Positions 7,717 through 16,063 are shown, numbered from the stretch's first letter. The stretch: 38,285 nucleotides of DNA from CAZMXI01 sp964570205 (GCA_964570205.1 CAZMXI010000020.1:1-38285), one strand, 5' to 3'. Made by a program: numbers and translations. Notes: generated by a model not told the origin, from the sequence alone.

Positions 7717-9108
7717 GTGACATCAAGCATCGGTGACATCCTCCGTGGGCTTCCTTCGGTTTCGCAGTTCATCGAATCCGAGCCGGGTCGTTCGTTGGGG
7801 ATCGCCTTCGGCGAGGGGACCGTCAAGCTCGCGTTGCGCCGATTGCTGGATGAGATTCGCAGCCAGATCCGCGCCGGCCAGGCCGGCCGTCCCATCGACG
7901 CGGACGCCATCGCACGCGAACTGGAGAAGCGGCTGACGCGAATCACGCAGCCCATCGGCCGAAAAGCCATCAACGCCACCGGCATCCTCCTGCACACCGG
8001 CCTTGGCCGCGCTCCGCTCTGCCAGGACGCCATCGACGCCATGAGCGTGTGCTCGGGCTACTCCGTCCTCCAGGCCAGCCTCGAAAGCGGCGACCGCTCG
8101 CTTCGCGAAGAGAATATCCAGGCGATGCTGGTGGAACTGCTGGCGTGCGAAGCGGCCACCGTCGTCAACAACAACGCCGCCGCCACCATGCTGATCCTCA
8201 ACACGCTGGCGGCGGGCAAAGAGGTCATCATCAGCCGCGGCCAGCTCATCGAGATCGGCGGTAGCTTCCGCATGACCGAGGTCATGGCGCAGAGCTCAGC
8301 CATCCTGCGCGAGGTCGGCACCACCAACCGCACGCACCTGCGTGACTACGAGAGCGCCATCGGCGAGAACACGGGTGTTATCATCCACGTCCACACATCC
8401 AATTACCGGATCCGCGGGTTTGCGGGCACGCCCGATATGCGTGAGTTGTGCAACCTGGGCCGAAAGCACGGCATTCCGGTGATCGATGACCTGGGCAGCG
8501 GCGCGATCGTCCCCCTGCACGACTATGGCCTGAGCGATGAGCCCCTGGTGAAGGATTCCCTCGCCGCCGGCGCCGACGTCGTCTGCTTCAGCGGCGACAA
8601 ACTTATCTGCGGGCCCCAGTCGGGCATCATCTGCGGCAAGGCCCCCATCATCGCGAAGATTCGCAAGAACCCGTATGCGAGGATGTTCCGTGTATGCAAG
8701 CTCACGCTCGCGGGGCTCGAAGCGACGCTGTTGCATTTCATCAACCGGACCTACACGTCGGCCATCCCGTTCTACAGCATGCTGAGTCGGCCGGTGGAGC
8801 ATATCCAGGCCGAGGCTGAGAAGCTGGTCAGGCTGATCGCCGACGTACCGGGTATCGCCGCCGCTGTCGATCATGATCTGGCCTATGTCGGCAGCGGATC
8901 GATCCCGGACGAGGGGCTGCCCAGCCGGGTGGTGCGGGTATCGCATCCGGGCAGCGCGCCGGAAGAACTGACGCGGCGGCTGCGGATGGGCACGCCCTCG
9001 GTTTTTGCACGCATCGCCGGCGGCAAGGTTGTCCTCGACCTGCGGACCTTGTTCCCCGGGGAGGTCGAGATCACGGCAGAAGGCATCCGGGCGGCATTGA
9101 GCACGTAA
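7717..9108 (+). CDS. selA: L-seryl-tRNA(Sec) selenium transferase
   Basis: A 463-residue PLP enzyme, full length for bacterial SelA, starting at GTG 7717 (a G-rich GGGG at 7706-7709 precedes it). SelA converts Ser-tRNA(Sec) to Sec-tRNA(Sec) using selenophosphate. FSGDKLICGPQSG holds the PLP lysine at residue 295, the same position as in E. coli. INATGILLHTGLGRAPL and VVNNNAAATMLILNTLA are family motifs of the PLP and phosphate-binding region. The N-terminal 60 residues form the helical tRNA-Sec-binding domain of decameric SelA. Only 2 bp separate its TAA from the first possible selB start. Confidence 0.97.
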   Translation: MTSSIGDILRGLPSVSQFIESEPGRSLGIAFGEGTVKLALRRLLDEIRSQIRAGQAGRPIDADAIARELEKRLTRITQPIGRKAINATGILLHTGLGRAPLCQDAIDAMSVCSGYSVLQASLESGDRSLREENIQAMLVELLACEAATVVNNNAAATMLILNTLAAGKEVIISRGQLIEIGGSFRMTEVMAQSSAILREVGTTNRTHLRDYESAIGENTGVIIHVHTSNYRIRGFAGTPDMRELCNLGRKHGIPVIDDLGSGAIVPLHDYGLSDEPLVKDSLAAGADVVCFSGDKLICGPQSGIICGKAPIIAKIRKNPYARMFRVCKLTLAGLEATLLHFINRTYTSAIPFYSMLSRPVEHIQAEAEKLVRLIADVPGIAAAVDHDLAYVGSGSIPDEGLPSRVVRVSHPGSAPEELTRRLRMGTPSVFARIAGGKVVLDLRTLFPGEVEITAEGIRAALST

Positions 9109-9122
9109 CGGTGGGCACCATT

Positions 9123-11078
9123 ATGGGCGTTGTGGTCAGATCCAGGCCGGAGTTTCTTCAGGCCATCGTCGGCACGGCAGGCCATGTCGATCATGGCAAG
9201 ACGTCGCTGGTGAAGCTGCTCACCGGCTGCGAAACGGATAGCCTACCTGAGGAACAAGCCAGGGGGATGAGCATCGACCTGGGCTTCGCGCCGTGCCTAT
9301 TGCATGGACGGCGCGTGGTGGGCATCGTGGATGTACCGGGACACAAGGATTTCATCCGCAACATGGTTGCCGGAGCATCGTCGATCGACGTGCTGCTGCT
9401 GGTGGTGGCGGCCGACGATGGGGTGATGCCGCAGACCGACGAACATGTCCGGATCATCAAGCTTCTGCGAGCGCCGCAGGTCATGGTGGCGCTGACCAAG
9501 ATAGACGTGGTCGCGCCGGATATGCTGGAACTGGCGAAGCAGGACGTGGCTGCCTTCATGACCCGCGCCGGCTTCCCCGACGCGCCCATCATTCCCGTGT
9601 CCAACAAGACCGGCGAGGGCATCCCCGAGGTGCGCGACCTGATCGACCTGCTCGTCGATCGCATCGTCCATCGCGAAGCCGGCCAGCGGGCGTTCCGCAT
9701 GAGCGTCGAGCGTGTCTTTGCCGTCAAGGGTTACGGCACCGTCGTCACGGGCATTCCGTCGGCGGGGCAGGTCAAAGTCGGCGACAGAATCGAGCTTCTG
9801 CCGGGCGGGCGGGCACTGGTGGCACGCACCATTCAGTGCTACAAGCATGAGTCAGACACTGCCATCGCCAACTGCTGCAGCGCGATCAACGTACGCGATA
9901 TTGATGCGGAGGGCGTCGACCGTGGCATGCAAATTGCGCTTCCTGGCATCTACCGTGCGACCAGCGAGTCGTTGGCGGTGCTGCACAACGTCACCGATGA
10001 TCATGTTTTCAAACGGCGGTTCAGCGCCATGTTTCACAGCGGAACCGCTGCCGTTGAGGCATCGTTCAAGCTGCTTGACGCTGAGACGTTGCCGCAGGGG
10101 AGCGAGGCGGTGGCACATATTGCCCTCACCCTCCCGGTGACACTGGCGTCGGGCGACCGGTTTCTCATCCGCAACATCTCTCCCGCAGCGACACTGGGCG
10201 GCGGCGTGGTGCTGTCGGCCAGAGCGCACACGATCCGAAAGCTCACCCCGCAGGTGCTTGCCCGGCTTGGACAGGCCCGTCTCGCGGCACAGGATGGCGA
10301 CTGGCTGGCGGCGGAACTGCTGGCTGGGCCGGATGCGATTCTCCCGGCCACCGAAATGGCCCGGCTGACCCAGTGCCCTTCTCCTGCCGCTCAACAGCTT
10401 CTGAAACAGGCGGAAGGAAAAGGCCAGATTGTCGATTTAGGCGGTGGAAGCTGGGTGGTGGCATCGCGAGCGGCCGAGGCGGTTGATTCCATCGCCCATG
10501 CTTTGGAGCGCTATCACTCGGCCAACCCCTACACATGGGGTATGACGCCCGCGCATGTCTGCGAGCACTTCGGGATCGATGTTCGCAATTTCCAGGGCCT
10601 ATCGCAAATCCTCACATCCACCAGAGTCCTGGCTATCAAGAATGGCCGCCTGGCGCTGCGGAGTTTCCAGCCGCCCGTCAGCACGCATCTACTGGAACTG
10701 CGGGAACGGGTGCTTGAAATGATCCAGCGAGGCGGAGTGAATGCCCCGGCACGCGGCAACCTCATGAAAGAGCTGGACTTAACCGAAGCTGAGATGCGTG
10801 TGCTCAGTAAGCTGTTGACAGAGGATGGGACAGTTCTGTACCTCGACGGCAACTTCATGCTCAAATCCGTATATGAGCAGTGCAGAACAGCATTGCTGAG
10901 CCTTCTCGAACGGGTAAACTGCGTGGACTTGAACCGCTTCCGGGACGCTATTGGATCCAACCGCAAGATGGCCGTGGCGATGCTGGATGCGTTTGACGCG
11001 GAGGGATTGACCCGACGGATCGGTGAAGGTCGGGTGCTGGCCAAGCCATCCGTGATCGGCCGGCCGCCGCAATCGTAG
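9123..11078 (+). CDS. selB: Selenocysteine-specific elongation factor SelB
   Basis: SelB brings Sec-tRNA(Sec) to UGA codons by binding the SECIS hairpin. The N-terminal EF-Tu-like GTPase is intact: GTAGHVDHGKTSL (G1), DLGFA switch region, DVPGHKDFIRNM (G3) and ALTKIDVV (G4). Domains 2 and 3 follow, then a C-terminal part of winged helices (about residues 390-650), where the last ones bind SECIS RNA. The length, about 651 residues, is normal for bacterial SelB. I prefer ATG 9123, preceded by GGTGGG (9110-9115); GTG 9111, immediately after selA, would add four residues but has no ribosome binding site. The gene ends with TAG, 13 bp before the next ATG. Confidence 0.96.
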   Translation: MGVVVRSRPEFLQAIVGTAGHVDHGKTSLVKLLTGCETDSLPEEQARGMSIDLGFAPCLLHGRRVVGIVDVPGHKDFIRNMVAGASSIDVLLLVVAADDGVMPQTDEHVRIIKLLRAPQVMVALTKIDVVAPDMLELAKQDVAAFMTRAGFPDAPIIPVSNKTGEGIPEVRDLIDLLVDRIVHREAGQRAFRMSVERVFAVKGYGTVVTGIPSAGQVKVGDRIELLPGGRALVARTIQCYKHESDTAIANCCSAINVRDIDAEGVDRGMQIALPGIYRATSESLAVLHNVTDDHVFKRRFSAMFHSGTAAVEASFKLLDAETLPQGSEAVAHIALTLPVTLASGDRFLIRNISPAATLGGGVVLSARAHTIRKLTPQVLARLGQARLAAQDGDWLAAELLAGPDAILPATEMARLTQCPSPAAQQLLKQAEGKGQIVDLGGGSWVVASRAAEAVDSIAHALERYHSANPYTWGMTPAHVCEHFGIDVRNFQGLSQILTSTRVLAIKNGRLALRSFQPPVSTHLLELRERVLEMIQRGGVNAPARGNLMKELDLTEAEMRVLSKLLTEDGTVLYLDGNFMLKSVYEQCRTALLSLLERVNCVDLNRFRDAIGSNRKMAVAMLDAFDAEGLTRRIGEGRVLAKPSVIGRPPQS

Positions 11079-11091
11079 AAGGATATGCGCC

Positions 11092-11400
11092 ATGATGAAG
11101 GTTGCACGAGTGCTCTTCCTGGCTGTCTGCCTGATGCTGCTGGCCGGCGCGATGCTCGCAGAACGGTATGAGGTTCACCGGCTGGGCGACGACGACTTCA
11201 AGGTGGTTGGTGCGCCTGAGTTCGTGCAAGAGGCCACATACGACAGCTACATGCGTCAGCACGCCCGGCTCTATGATGTGCGCAGTTTGCTGCCGCCGGA
11301 GAAAGCCAGTCAGAAAGACTGTAAGACATGAGGGGGCTGAATTCCCGGCCGCGCGTGTCGCGGCCACCCCATCGGAGTCCAGACTCTGGTCCGGGTATGA
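11092..11400 (+). CDS. Candidate small exported selenoprotein with two in-frame UGA codons (CxxUxxU)
   Basis: AAGGA (11079-11083) precedes ATG 11092. The first 79 residues have a clear signal peptide (LFLAVCLMLLAGAMLA, residues 8-23) and a short acidic mature part ending DCKT before TGA 11329-11331. If that UGA and the next one (11338-11340) are Sec, the sequence is CKT-U80-GG-U83-IPGRAC, ending at TGA 11398-11400 with 102 residues. C77-x2-U80 is a classic redox arrangement. A perfect 7-bp hairpin follows at 11347-11365. The extended end overlaps the next gene's ATG as ATGA (11397-11400). Against it, the 19 codons after U83 are only weakly coding-like, and a plain 79-residue protein ending at 11331 is the simpler reading. 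The gene itself is likely real; the Sec reading is inference. Confidence 0.55.
11347..11365 (+). promoter_or_regulatory. Putative SECIS-like hairpin after UGA codons 11329-11331 and 11338-11340
   Basis: GGCCGCG (11347-11353) pairs perfectly with CGCGGCC (11359-11365) around loop CGTGT (11354-11358); the second loop base is G. The loop starts 23 nt after the first UGA and 14 nt after the second, so spacing suits the first better. No T tract follows, which argues against a terminator. Confidence 0.5.
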
Positions 11401-12566
11401 AGCTCGCAAGTCGAAGCTCCCGCTCTCCGCCACCTTTACGAGATTGCCAGTCCATGCATGCCAGACTGCCGCCGTTTTTCGTTCGCCTGCGATTCGCCAC
11501 AAGCATGTTCGCCACTTGGATCATGAATCTAGGCATGTTCGGGCTGTTTTCGCGGAAAGTCTGCGCCCCGGGATTCAACTGTCACGGGTGCGTCTGGGCG
11601 AGCGGCGCGTGCCCGATCGGCGTCATGGCATTCGGCTCGGCGGTGCGTGCGATTCCGGTCATGGCAATCGCCTCCATCCTGGCGGTCGGGGCGGTGATCG
11701 GCCGCCTCGTCTGCTCGTTTCTCTGCCCCTTTGGGCTGTTTCAAGACCTTTTGTACAGGATACCCTCACCCAAGATCCGACTGCCGCGATGGTGGCGGCA
11801 CGGCAAATATGCCATGCTGGCCCTGCTGGTGTTCGGTCTTCCTTACGCGATGGGGTTCCAGCTTCTGAGCGGATACCTGATTGTTCAGAAGCCGGTGCCC
11901 AACAAGGCCGAAGGCGGCATGATCAACGTAGCGGTCACGGTATCGAACCCGAGCACCGAGCCGGTTTCGGCTCCGCAGTTGGACGTGGTCTACAGGGCAA
12001 TCGAAGGTGATGAGGAGTTGTGGCGAGAGCGCAAGACGTTTGCCGAAGTCACTGTCGCACCGGGGGAGACAATCGAACTGCCCAGGTTCGATATCGAGAA
12101 CCAGCTCGCGATCGCCGATCTGCAGATTACCTCGCCCCAGAGTGAAATTCGTCAGGCGCCGCGATACTACGCCTATTTTTGCGCGTTGTGCCCCAACGGC
12201 ACGCTGACGGCAACGCTCCCGGCAATGTTCAGGCCAGGCATGAACCGCCCGACGAGCCAGAAGCTGCGCGAGAACGCGCTGCGACTGGGAGTGCTGCTCG
12301 GCTTCCTGGTGTTGATGGTCATCACCTCGCGGCCCTTCTGCCGGGGATTCTGCCCTCTGGGGGCGATCTATGGACTGACCAACCGCCTCGCGCTCGTGCG
12401 GATGACGCTTGATCCGAATGCCTGTGTGCAGTGCGGCGCGTGCAATACGGTTTGTCCGGTGGAGTTGGACGTCGCCCAGGAAGTGGGCGGCCGCGAGTGC
12501 ATTGCCTGCGGCGACTGCGCCAAGGTGTGTCCTAAGGGCGGCATCAAGCGGGTGATCGGCGTTTAA
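11397..12566 (+). CDS. Membrane polyferredoxin, NapH/YccM-type 4Fe-4S protein
   Basis: An integral membrane iron-sulfur protein of about 389 residues from ATG 11397; a later ATG at 11454 is also possible and gives a more typical N-terminus (MHARLPPFFVRLRFA). Conserved CxxxCP-type motifs flank the membrane segments: CHGCVWASGACPIG, CSFLCPFG, CALCPNG and CRGFCPLG. A periplasmic beta-rich insert lies between the second and third (about residues 175-280). The C-terminus has a bacterial ferredoxin with two [4Fe-4S] sites, CVQCGACNTVCP and CIACGDCAKVCP. Relatives pass electrons from quinol or ferredoxin across the membrane. The ATGA overlap with the small gene upstream suggests coupling, perhaps electron delivery to that exported protein. 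It overlaps the convergent gene by 4 bp at 12563-12566. Confidence 0.85.
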   Translation: MKLASRSSRSPPPLRDCQSMHARLPPFFVRLRFATSMFATWIMNLGMFGLFSRKVCAPGFNCHGCVWASGACPIGVMAFGSAVRAIPVMAIASILAVGAVIGRLVCSFLCPFGLFQDLLYRIPSPKIRLPRWWRHGKYAMLALLVFGLPYAMGFQLLSGYLIVQKPVPNKAEGGMINVAVTVSNPSTEPVSAPQLDVVYRAIEGDEELWRERKTFAEVTVAPGETIELPRFDIENQLAIADLQITSPQSEIRQAPRYYAYFCALCPNGTLTATLPAMFRPGMNRPTSQKLRENALRLGVLLGFLVLMVITSRPFCRGFCPLGAIYGLTNRLALVRMTLDPNACVQCGACNTVCPVELDVAQEVGGRECIACGDCAKVCPKGGIKRVIGV

Positions 12567-13021
12567 GCTGGCCGCGCGGCATTGCTGCTTGTGGCAGAGG
12601 AAGAGGGTCTCGCGACGCCGCGGTCCAGAACGAGGATGCCCACCAGCCCTGCGAAAATCGCCCCGTTCCGAATCAGAGCGCCGGTCAGGCTGATGCCACC
12701 GTCGTCGCCGCCAAAGCAGCCACAGTTCATCTCCAGGCCGCGCCACAGGGCCGAGATCACCACAGCGCTGAACGTCAGCACCAGCACCAGAAGCGTCCAT
12801 GTGCCCGCGAGACACAGTCGGCGCAACAACAACGCCGCGCCGGCGATCAACTCCAGCCAGGGCACATACAGCGAGAGCGCTGCGGACGTCGCCTGGCCAA
12901 CCAGTTGGTATTCGCGAATATCCGCTGAGAAGCCGCTGGGGTTCCAAGCCTTGGTGGCCCCGGCCTGGATGAACACTGCGGCAACCGCCACCCGGAGGAT
13001 GAACGCAATGAACTTGCTCAT
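12563..13021 (-). CDS. MauE/DoxX-like membrane protein
   Basis: A 152-residue protein with four hydrophobic segments starting MSKFIAFILRVAVAAV. The AVFIQAGATKAWNP and YVPWLELIAGAALLL patterns are those of the MauE/DoxX family, and MNCGCFGG is the paired-Cys motif of the MauE branch, which is linked to disulfide formation or quinone-coupled redox in the periplasm. Its ATG (13019-13021) overlaps the stop of the rhodanese gene (13018-13020) as ATGA. Start at 13021 is preferred over the longer frame because of that overlap. It is the last gene of a three-gene minus-strand unit. Function beyond redox partner is not decidable. Confidence 0.8.
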   Translation of the reverse strand: MSKFIAFILRVAVAAVFIQAGATKAWNPSGFSADIREYQLVGQATSAALSLYVPWLELIAGAALLLRRLCLAGTWTLLVLVLTFSAVVISALWRGLEMNCGCFGGDDGGISLTGALIRNGAIFAGLVGILVLDRGVARPSSSATSSNAARPA

Positions 13022-13449
13022 GGGGTTGCCTCTGCCACTCCCCATTCGCGCCACGATCCTCTGAGGGTGTAGACTCCGTCCAGCCCGGTTTCGCGTTTGA
13101 GACGCCTGGCCACGTGCCGACGATCTGCGCTGTCCGATGCATCACAATATACAACGATCATCGAACCGGGCTGCCACGCCTCCAGAACAGCCAGAAGGCG
13201 GTCTTCCCACTGCTCATCCCCCAGCCAGATCGCGCCCTGGATGTGGCCAGCGTCAAATGCCCCTCGGGAACGGGCGTCGATCCAAAGGATGGGTCGACCC
13301 TGCGCACGCAACGAGGCGATCTTCATCTCACCGTCGGCAACCGGCCGAGGGCGGAAATCCGGCCGGCGCGGATGCAGCCACGCCGCCAACGCGGCCGGCA
13401 CCAGCGCGATCAACATCAGGCTGACCATCTGAAGAACAGTTCGACGCAT
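13018..13449 (-). CDS. Membrane-anchored or exported rhodanese-like protein
   Basis: A 143-residue protein. Residues 5-25 (VLQMVSLMLIALVPAALAAW) form a signal anchor. The rest is a single rhodanese domain: WIDARSRGAFDAGHIQGAI is the conserved 'DvR....f..GHIpgA' block, and VVYCDASDSADRR carries the catalytic Cys. Rhodaneses form a persulfide and, with selenium, can form a perselenide, so a link to the nearby Sec locus is possible but only inference. It sits between DUF1573 and MauE genes, a combination seen for periplasmic redox proteins. The stop overlaps the next start (ATGA). Confidence 0.85.
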   Translation of the reverse strand: MRRTVLQMVSLMLIALVPAALAAWLHPRRPDFRPRPVADGEMKIASLRAQGRPILWIDARSRGAFDAGHIQGAIWLGDEQWEDRLLAVLEAWQPGSMIVVYCDASDSADRRHVARRLKRETGLDGVYTLRGSWREWGVAEATP

Positions 13450-13473
13450 GGCTATACAAGCAGTGGCGACGCC

Positions 13474-14142
13474 CTATCGCTTCCGGCTATCGGGCATGAC
13501 CCGCGCCAGGGCCTTAAAGGTGCGGGGCGCCGAGGCCGGCCAATCCGTCTGGATTTCCACCGGCGAGATGGCTTCCTTGCGCGTGTCCTTCGGCGTGATC
13601 GTCACGACGTAACGCTTGCCCTTTTCGACCGTCTCCACCGAGGCATCGAACAGCTTGCGGTTCACTTGAACGCCGGTGACACGCACCGTTTCGTCCTTGG
13701 CCGCAGTCACCGCAAGAGCCTTGCCCTTCGGCGCCTCGCCATGATGCCAGTAGACCATCCGCGGGGCGATCGCCGGTGGTTCGACAAGCCGGACTTTGAG
13801 AAACAGTCGATGGACCCATCCGCCGGGATCGTCCGTGCGGACCGTGATCGTCTTGATATGCGTTCCGGTGCGATCGCCGATCTCGAACGTGATCGCCAGC
13901 TTGCCCGTTTCGCCGGGGGCGTACTTCGTCTTGTTCATCTCGGCGATCGAACACGCGCAAGCCACGTCAGCCTGCTTGATGGTGATGGGGGCGTTGCCGG
14001 TGTTTCGGAAAACAAACTCGCCGGTAACGGATTTTGCGCCCACATCCGCCTGGACGACAACCTCCTGTTTCTCCCACTCGACATCTGCAGCCGCGCGAGA
14101 AAACATCCAGGCCAGAACGGCCAGAAACACGAGAATTCGCAT
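13474..14142 (-). CDS. DUF1573 domain exported protein
   Basis: I choose ATG 14142, giving a 222-residue protein with the signal peptide MRILVFLAVLAWMFSRAAA; the frame stays open to 14202. The first 100 residues match DUF1573: VTGEFVFRNTGNAPITIKQ, then ADVACACSIAEMNK (the 'v..sCGCt' site) and YAPGETGKLAITFEIGDRTG, where the family has 'pGe.g.i...f....r.G...k.i.v.tnd'. The family is an Ig-like periplasmic domain of unknown role, abundant in Bacteroidetes and Planctomycetes. It is the first gene of a unit with rhodanese and MauE; 24 bp separate it from the rhodanese gene. Confidence 0.82.
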   Translation of the reverse strand: MRILVFLAVLAWMFSRAAADVEWEKQEVVVQADVGAKSVTGEFVFRNTGNAPITIKQADVACACSIAEMNKTKYAPGETGKLAITFEIGDRTGTHIKTITVRTDDPGGWVHRLFLKVRLVEPPAIAPRMVYWHHGEAPKGKALAVTAAKDETVRVTGVQVNRKLFDASVETVEKGKRYVVTITPKDTRKEAISPVEIQTDWPASAPRTFKALARVMPDSRKR

Positions 14143-14256
14143 GAAAACTCCAGGACTTATCGTGCTCATGGTAACGATGCGGATGTCGCCGGGAAACACC
14201 ATATCCAGCGATCCTATGCAATTGGTGTAGTTGCCTGCAACCCTTGAATATTCCCG

Positions 14257-14285
14257 TTGACTGTATCGTACTCAACAGTTACCGT
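14257..14285 (+). promoter_or_regulatory. Possible promoter for the DUF11 lipoprotein
   Basis: TTGACT (14257-14262) and TACCGT (14280-14285) are separated by 17 bp in the divergent intergenic region. The -35 matches well, the -10 poorly, so this is weak. Confidence 0.25.
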
Positions 14286-14314
14286 AGAAAAAGGCCCGGG
14301 AAGAACTACGGCAT

Positions 14315-14328
14315 CACATCTGGATGTG
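14315..14328. repeat. Short inverted repeat CACATC-TG-GATGTG
   Basis: A perfect 6-bp inverted repeat with a 2-bp centre in the region between the divergent DUF1573 and DUF11 genes. It could be an operator; nothing else supports it. Confidence 0.25.
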
Positions 14329-14391
14329 TGGCCGCACAACGTGAATGACCGAGCCACTTAAAGATTGTTTTTTATTCTTGGAGGTCGTGTT

Positions 14392-15972
14392 ATGGCGCGC
14401 ACTCACATCGGCGGGCTGACTGCCTGCTTCTTCTCTGTTTTGATGCTTGTCCTCGCGCTGGGCGGCATCGGTTGTTCGCACGAACCCGAACCCACGCCCA
14501 GGCCGCAGGTGACGGCACCCCCGCCGCAACCCAAGCCCGCTCCCGTGGTTACTCCTGCGCCCGTCGTCGCCCCCAAGCCTGAGGCCGGCACCACGGCCAT
14601 CGCCTATCCCACCCTTGACCGGGCGACCAGCTACGCCCTGATCGAAACCAAGGTTCCCGTCGAAGTCCGCGTGGGCCAACCCTTCGACATGACCATCGTG
14701 GTGTCTAATCTAAGTAGTTCCATGTATCTGACCGACGTGGTCGTGACCGATCCGCTTCCCGACGGCTACAAGATGGCCTCCGCCGATCCTTCGCCGGCCT
14801 CGACGGAAGGCAACACCGCGAAGTGGAACCTTGGCCGAATCGGACCGAAGCAGTCCAAGACGATCGTCGTGAAGGGCTCGGCGTCGCAGGCCGGAACGCT
14901 GGTTCAGTGCGCCTCTCTTTCCTGTATCCCGCAGGCGTGCACTGAGATCGTCGCGGTGGCCCCGGCCCTGAGGCTGGTCAAGACCGCGCCCCAGGAGGCC
15001 TTGGTTTGCGATGCGATCCCGGTCAAGTTCATCATCACCAACTCAGGCAGCGGCACCGTCCGCAACGCCAGGATTCGCGATGCCCTGCCGGCGGGCGTCG
15101 TCACGGACAAGGGCGCCACTTCCATCGACCTCGATGCGGGCACCCTTGCGGCCGGGCAGTCGCGCGAGTTCACGGTCAATCTCAAAGCCAGCAAGACCGG
15201 AACGTTTGAGAATAAGGCCGTCGCATCCGCCGACGGCGGACTCAGCGCTGAGTCTGCAACGAAGACCGTTGTGCGACAGCCGATCCTTGCCATCACCAAG
15301 ACCGGCCGGCCCGAGCAGTACGTCGGGCGCTCGGTTGTCTACGAGATGACCGTCACCAATAACGGCGACTGGACGGCCAAGGACACCATCCTCGTTGACA
15401 CCATTCCGGCCAACGCCAAGTTCGTCGAGGCCAGCGCCGGTGGCCGAGCCGTCGGCAACAGGGTCCAGTGGGCCCTGGGCGACTTGGCTCCCAAAGCCAG
15501 CAAGAAGGTCACTCTGACGCTCACCAGCGCCGCCGTCGGCACCGTCCGCAACACCGCCACGGCGTCCGCCTATTGCGCCGATCCGGTCAACGCGGCCGTT
15601 GAAACTCAGTTCAAAGGCATTCCGGCCGTCCTGCTCGAGGTGGTTGACATCTCCGACCCCATTGAGATCGGCCAGGAGGAAACCTATGAGATCGTCGTGA
15701 CCAACCAGGGCTCGGCCATGGATACCGACATCTCCATCGTCTGCACGCTGGAGGATTCGGTGAATTACGTCTCCGGTTCCGGCGCGACCAATGCCCAGGC
15801 CCAGGTCATTACCTTCGCTCCATTGAGAAGCCTCGCCCCGAAGGCCAAAGCCACCTGGAAAGTCGTTGTCAAGGGCACCAAGGCCGGCGACACCCGCTTC
15901 AAGGTCAGCATGAAGACCGGTCAGACGGAACGCCCGGTCGAAGAGACGGAATCGACCCGCTTCTATGAATAG
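14392..15972 (+). CDS. Lipoprotein with DUF11 (conserved beta-sandwich) repeats
   Basis: ATG 14392 is preceded by GGAGG (14380-14384) at 7 bp, which decides the start over the ATG at 14365. The 526-residue product has a lipoprotein signal ending LALGGIGC, then a Pro-rich spacer (PQVTAPPPQPKPAPVV). About four DUF11-type repeats follow, each with 'vg....y.i.v.N.G...a....v.d.lP.g' (for example VGQPFDMTIVVSNLSSSMYL, VVYEMTVTNNGDWTAKD, ETYEIVVTNQGSAMDTD). DUF11 repeats occur in large surface proteins of Planctomycetes and in chlamydial Cys-rich envelope protein OmcB. It is probably a structural envelope protein. A strong terminator follows. Confidence 0.88.
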   Translation: MARTHIGGLTACFFSVLMLVLALGGIGCSHEPEPTPRPQVTAPPPQPKPAPVVTPAPVVAPKPEAGTTAIAYPTLDRATSYALIETKVPVEVRVGQPFDMTIVVSNLSSSMYLTDVVVTDPLPDGYKMASADPSPASTEGNTAKWNLGRIGPKQSKTIVVKGSASQAGTLVQCASLSCIPQACTEIVAVAPALRLVKTAPQEALVCDAIPVKFIITNSGSGTVRNARIRDALPAGVVTDKGATSIDLDAGTLAAGQSREFTVNLKASKTGTFENKAVASADGGLSAESATKTVVRQPILAITKTGRPEQYVGRSVVYEMTVTNNGDWTAKDTILVDTIPANAKFVEASAGGRAVGNRVQWALGDLAPKASKKVTLTLTSAAVGTVRNTATASAYCADPVNAAVETQFKGIPAVLLEVVDISDPIEIGQEETYEIVVTNQGSAMDTDISIVCTLEDSVNYVSGSGATNAQAQVITFAPLRSLAPKAKATWKVVVKGTKAGDTRFKVSMKTGQTERPVEETESTRFYE

Positions 15973-16011
15973 CCCCGCAAGTCGGGTTGCTATCGCGGCG
16001 TACACTGGCCC

Positions 16012-16048
16012 AGGCATCGGCGGGATTCGTTCCGCCGATGCCTCTTTT
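16012..16048 (+). terminator. Rho-independent terminator after the DUF11 gene
   Basis: AGGCATCGGCGG (16012-16023) pairs perfectly over 12 bp with CCGCCGATGCCT (16032-16043), loop GATTCGTT, followed by CTTTT. It lies 40 bp after the lipoprotein stop and 16 bp before the convergent ATPase gene ends. Confidence 0.85.
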
Positions 16049-16063
16049 CGTGGGATCAGCTTC

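Noticed and set aside
7462..8042. Minus-strand frames across tRNA-Sec (for example starting MGIEPTW)
   Set aside because: These are translations of the tRNA and of the antisense of selD and selA; this kind of false protein is common over tRNA genes.
11766..13154. Long 462-codon minus-strand open frame
   Set aside because: It is antisense to the polyferredoxin and out of frame with the MauE and rhodanese genes; composition is His/Arg-rich as expected of a GC-rich shadow.
14640..15960. Internal repeats in the DUF11 gene as possible tandem DNA repeats
   Set aside because: The repeats are at protein-domain level and diverged; no near-identical DNA units are present.
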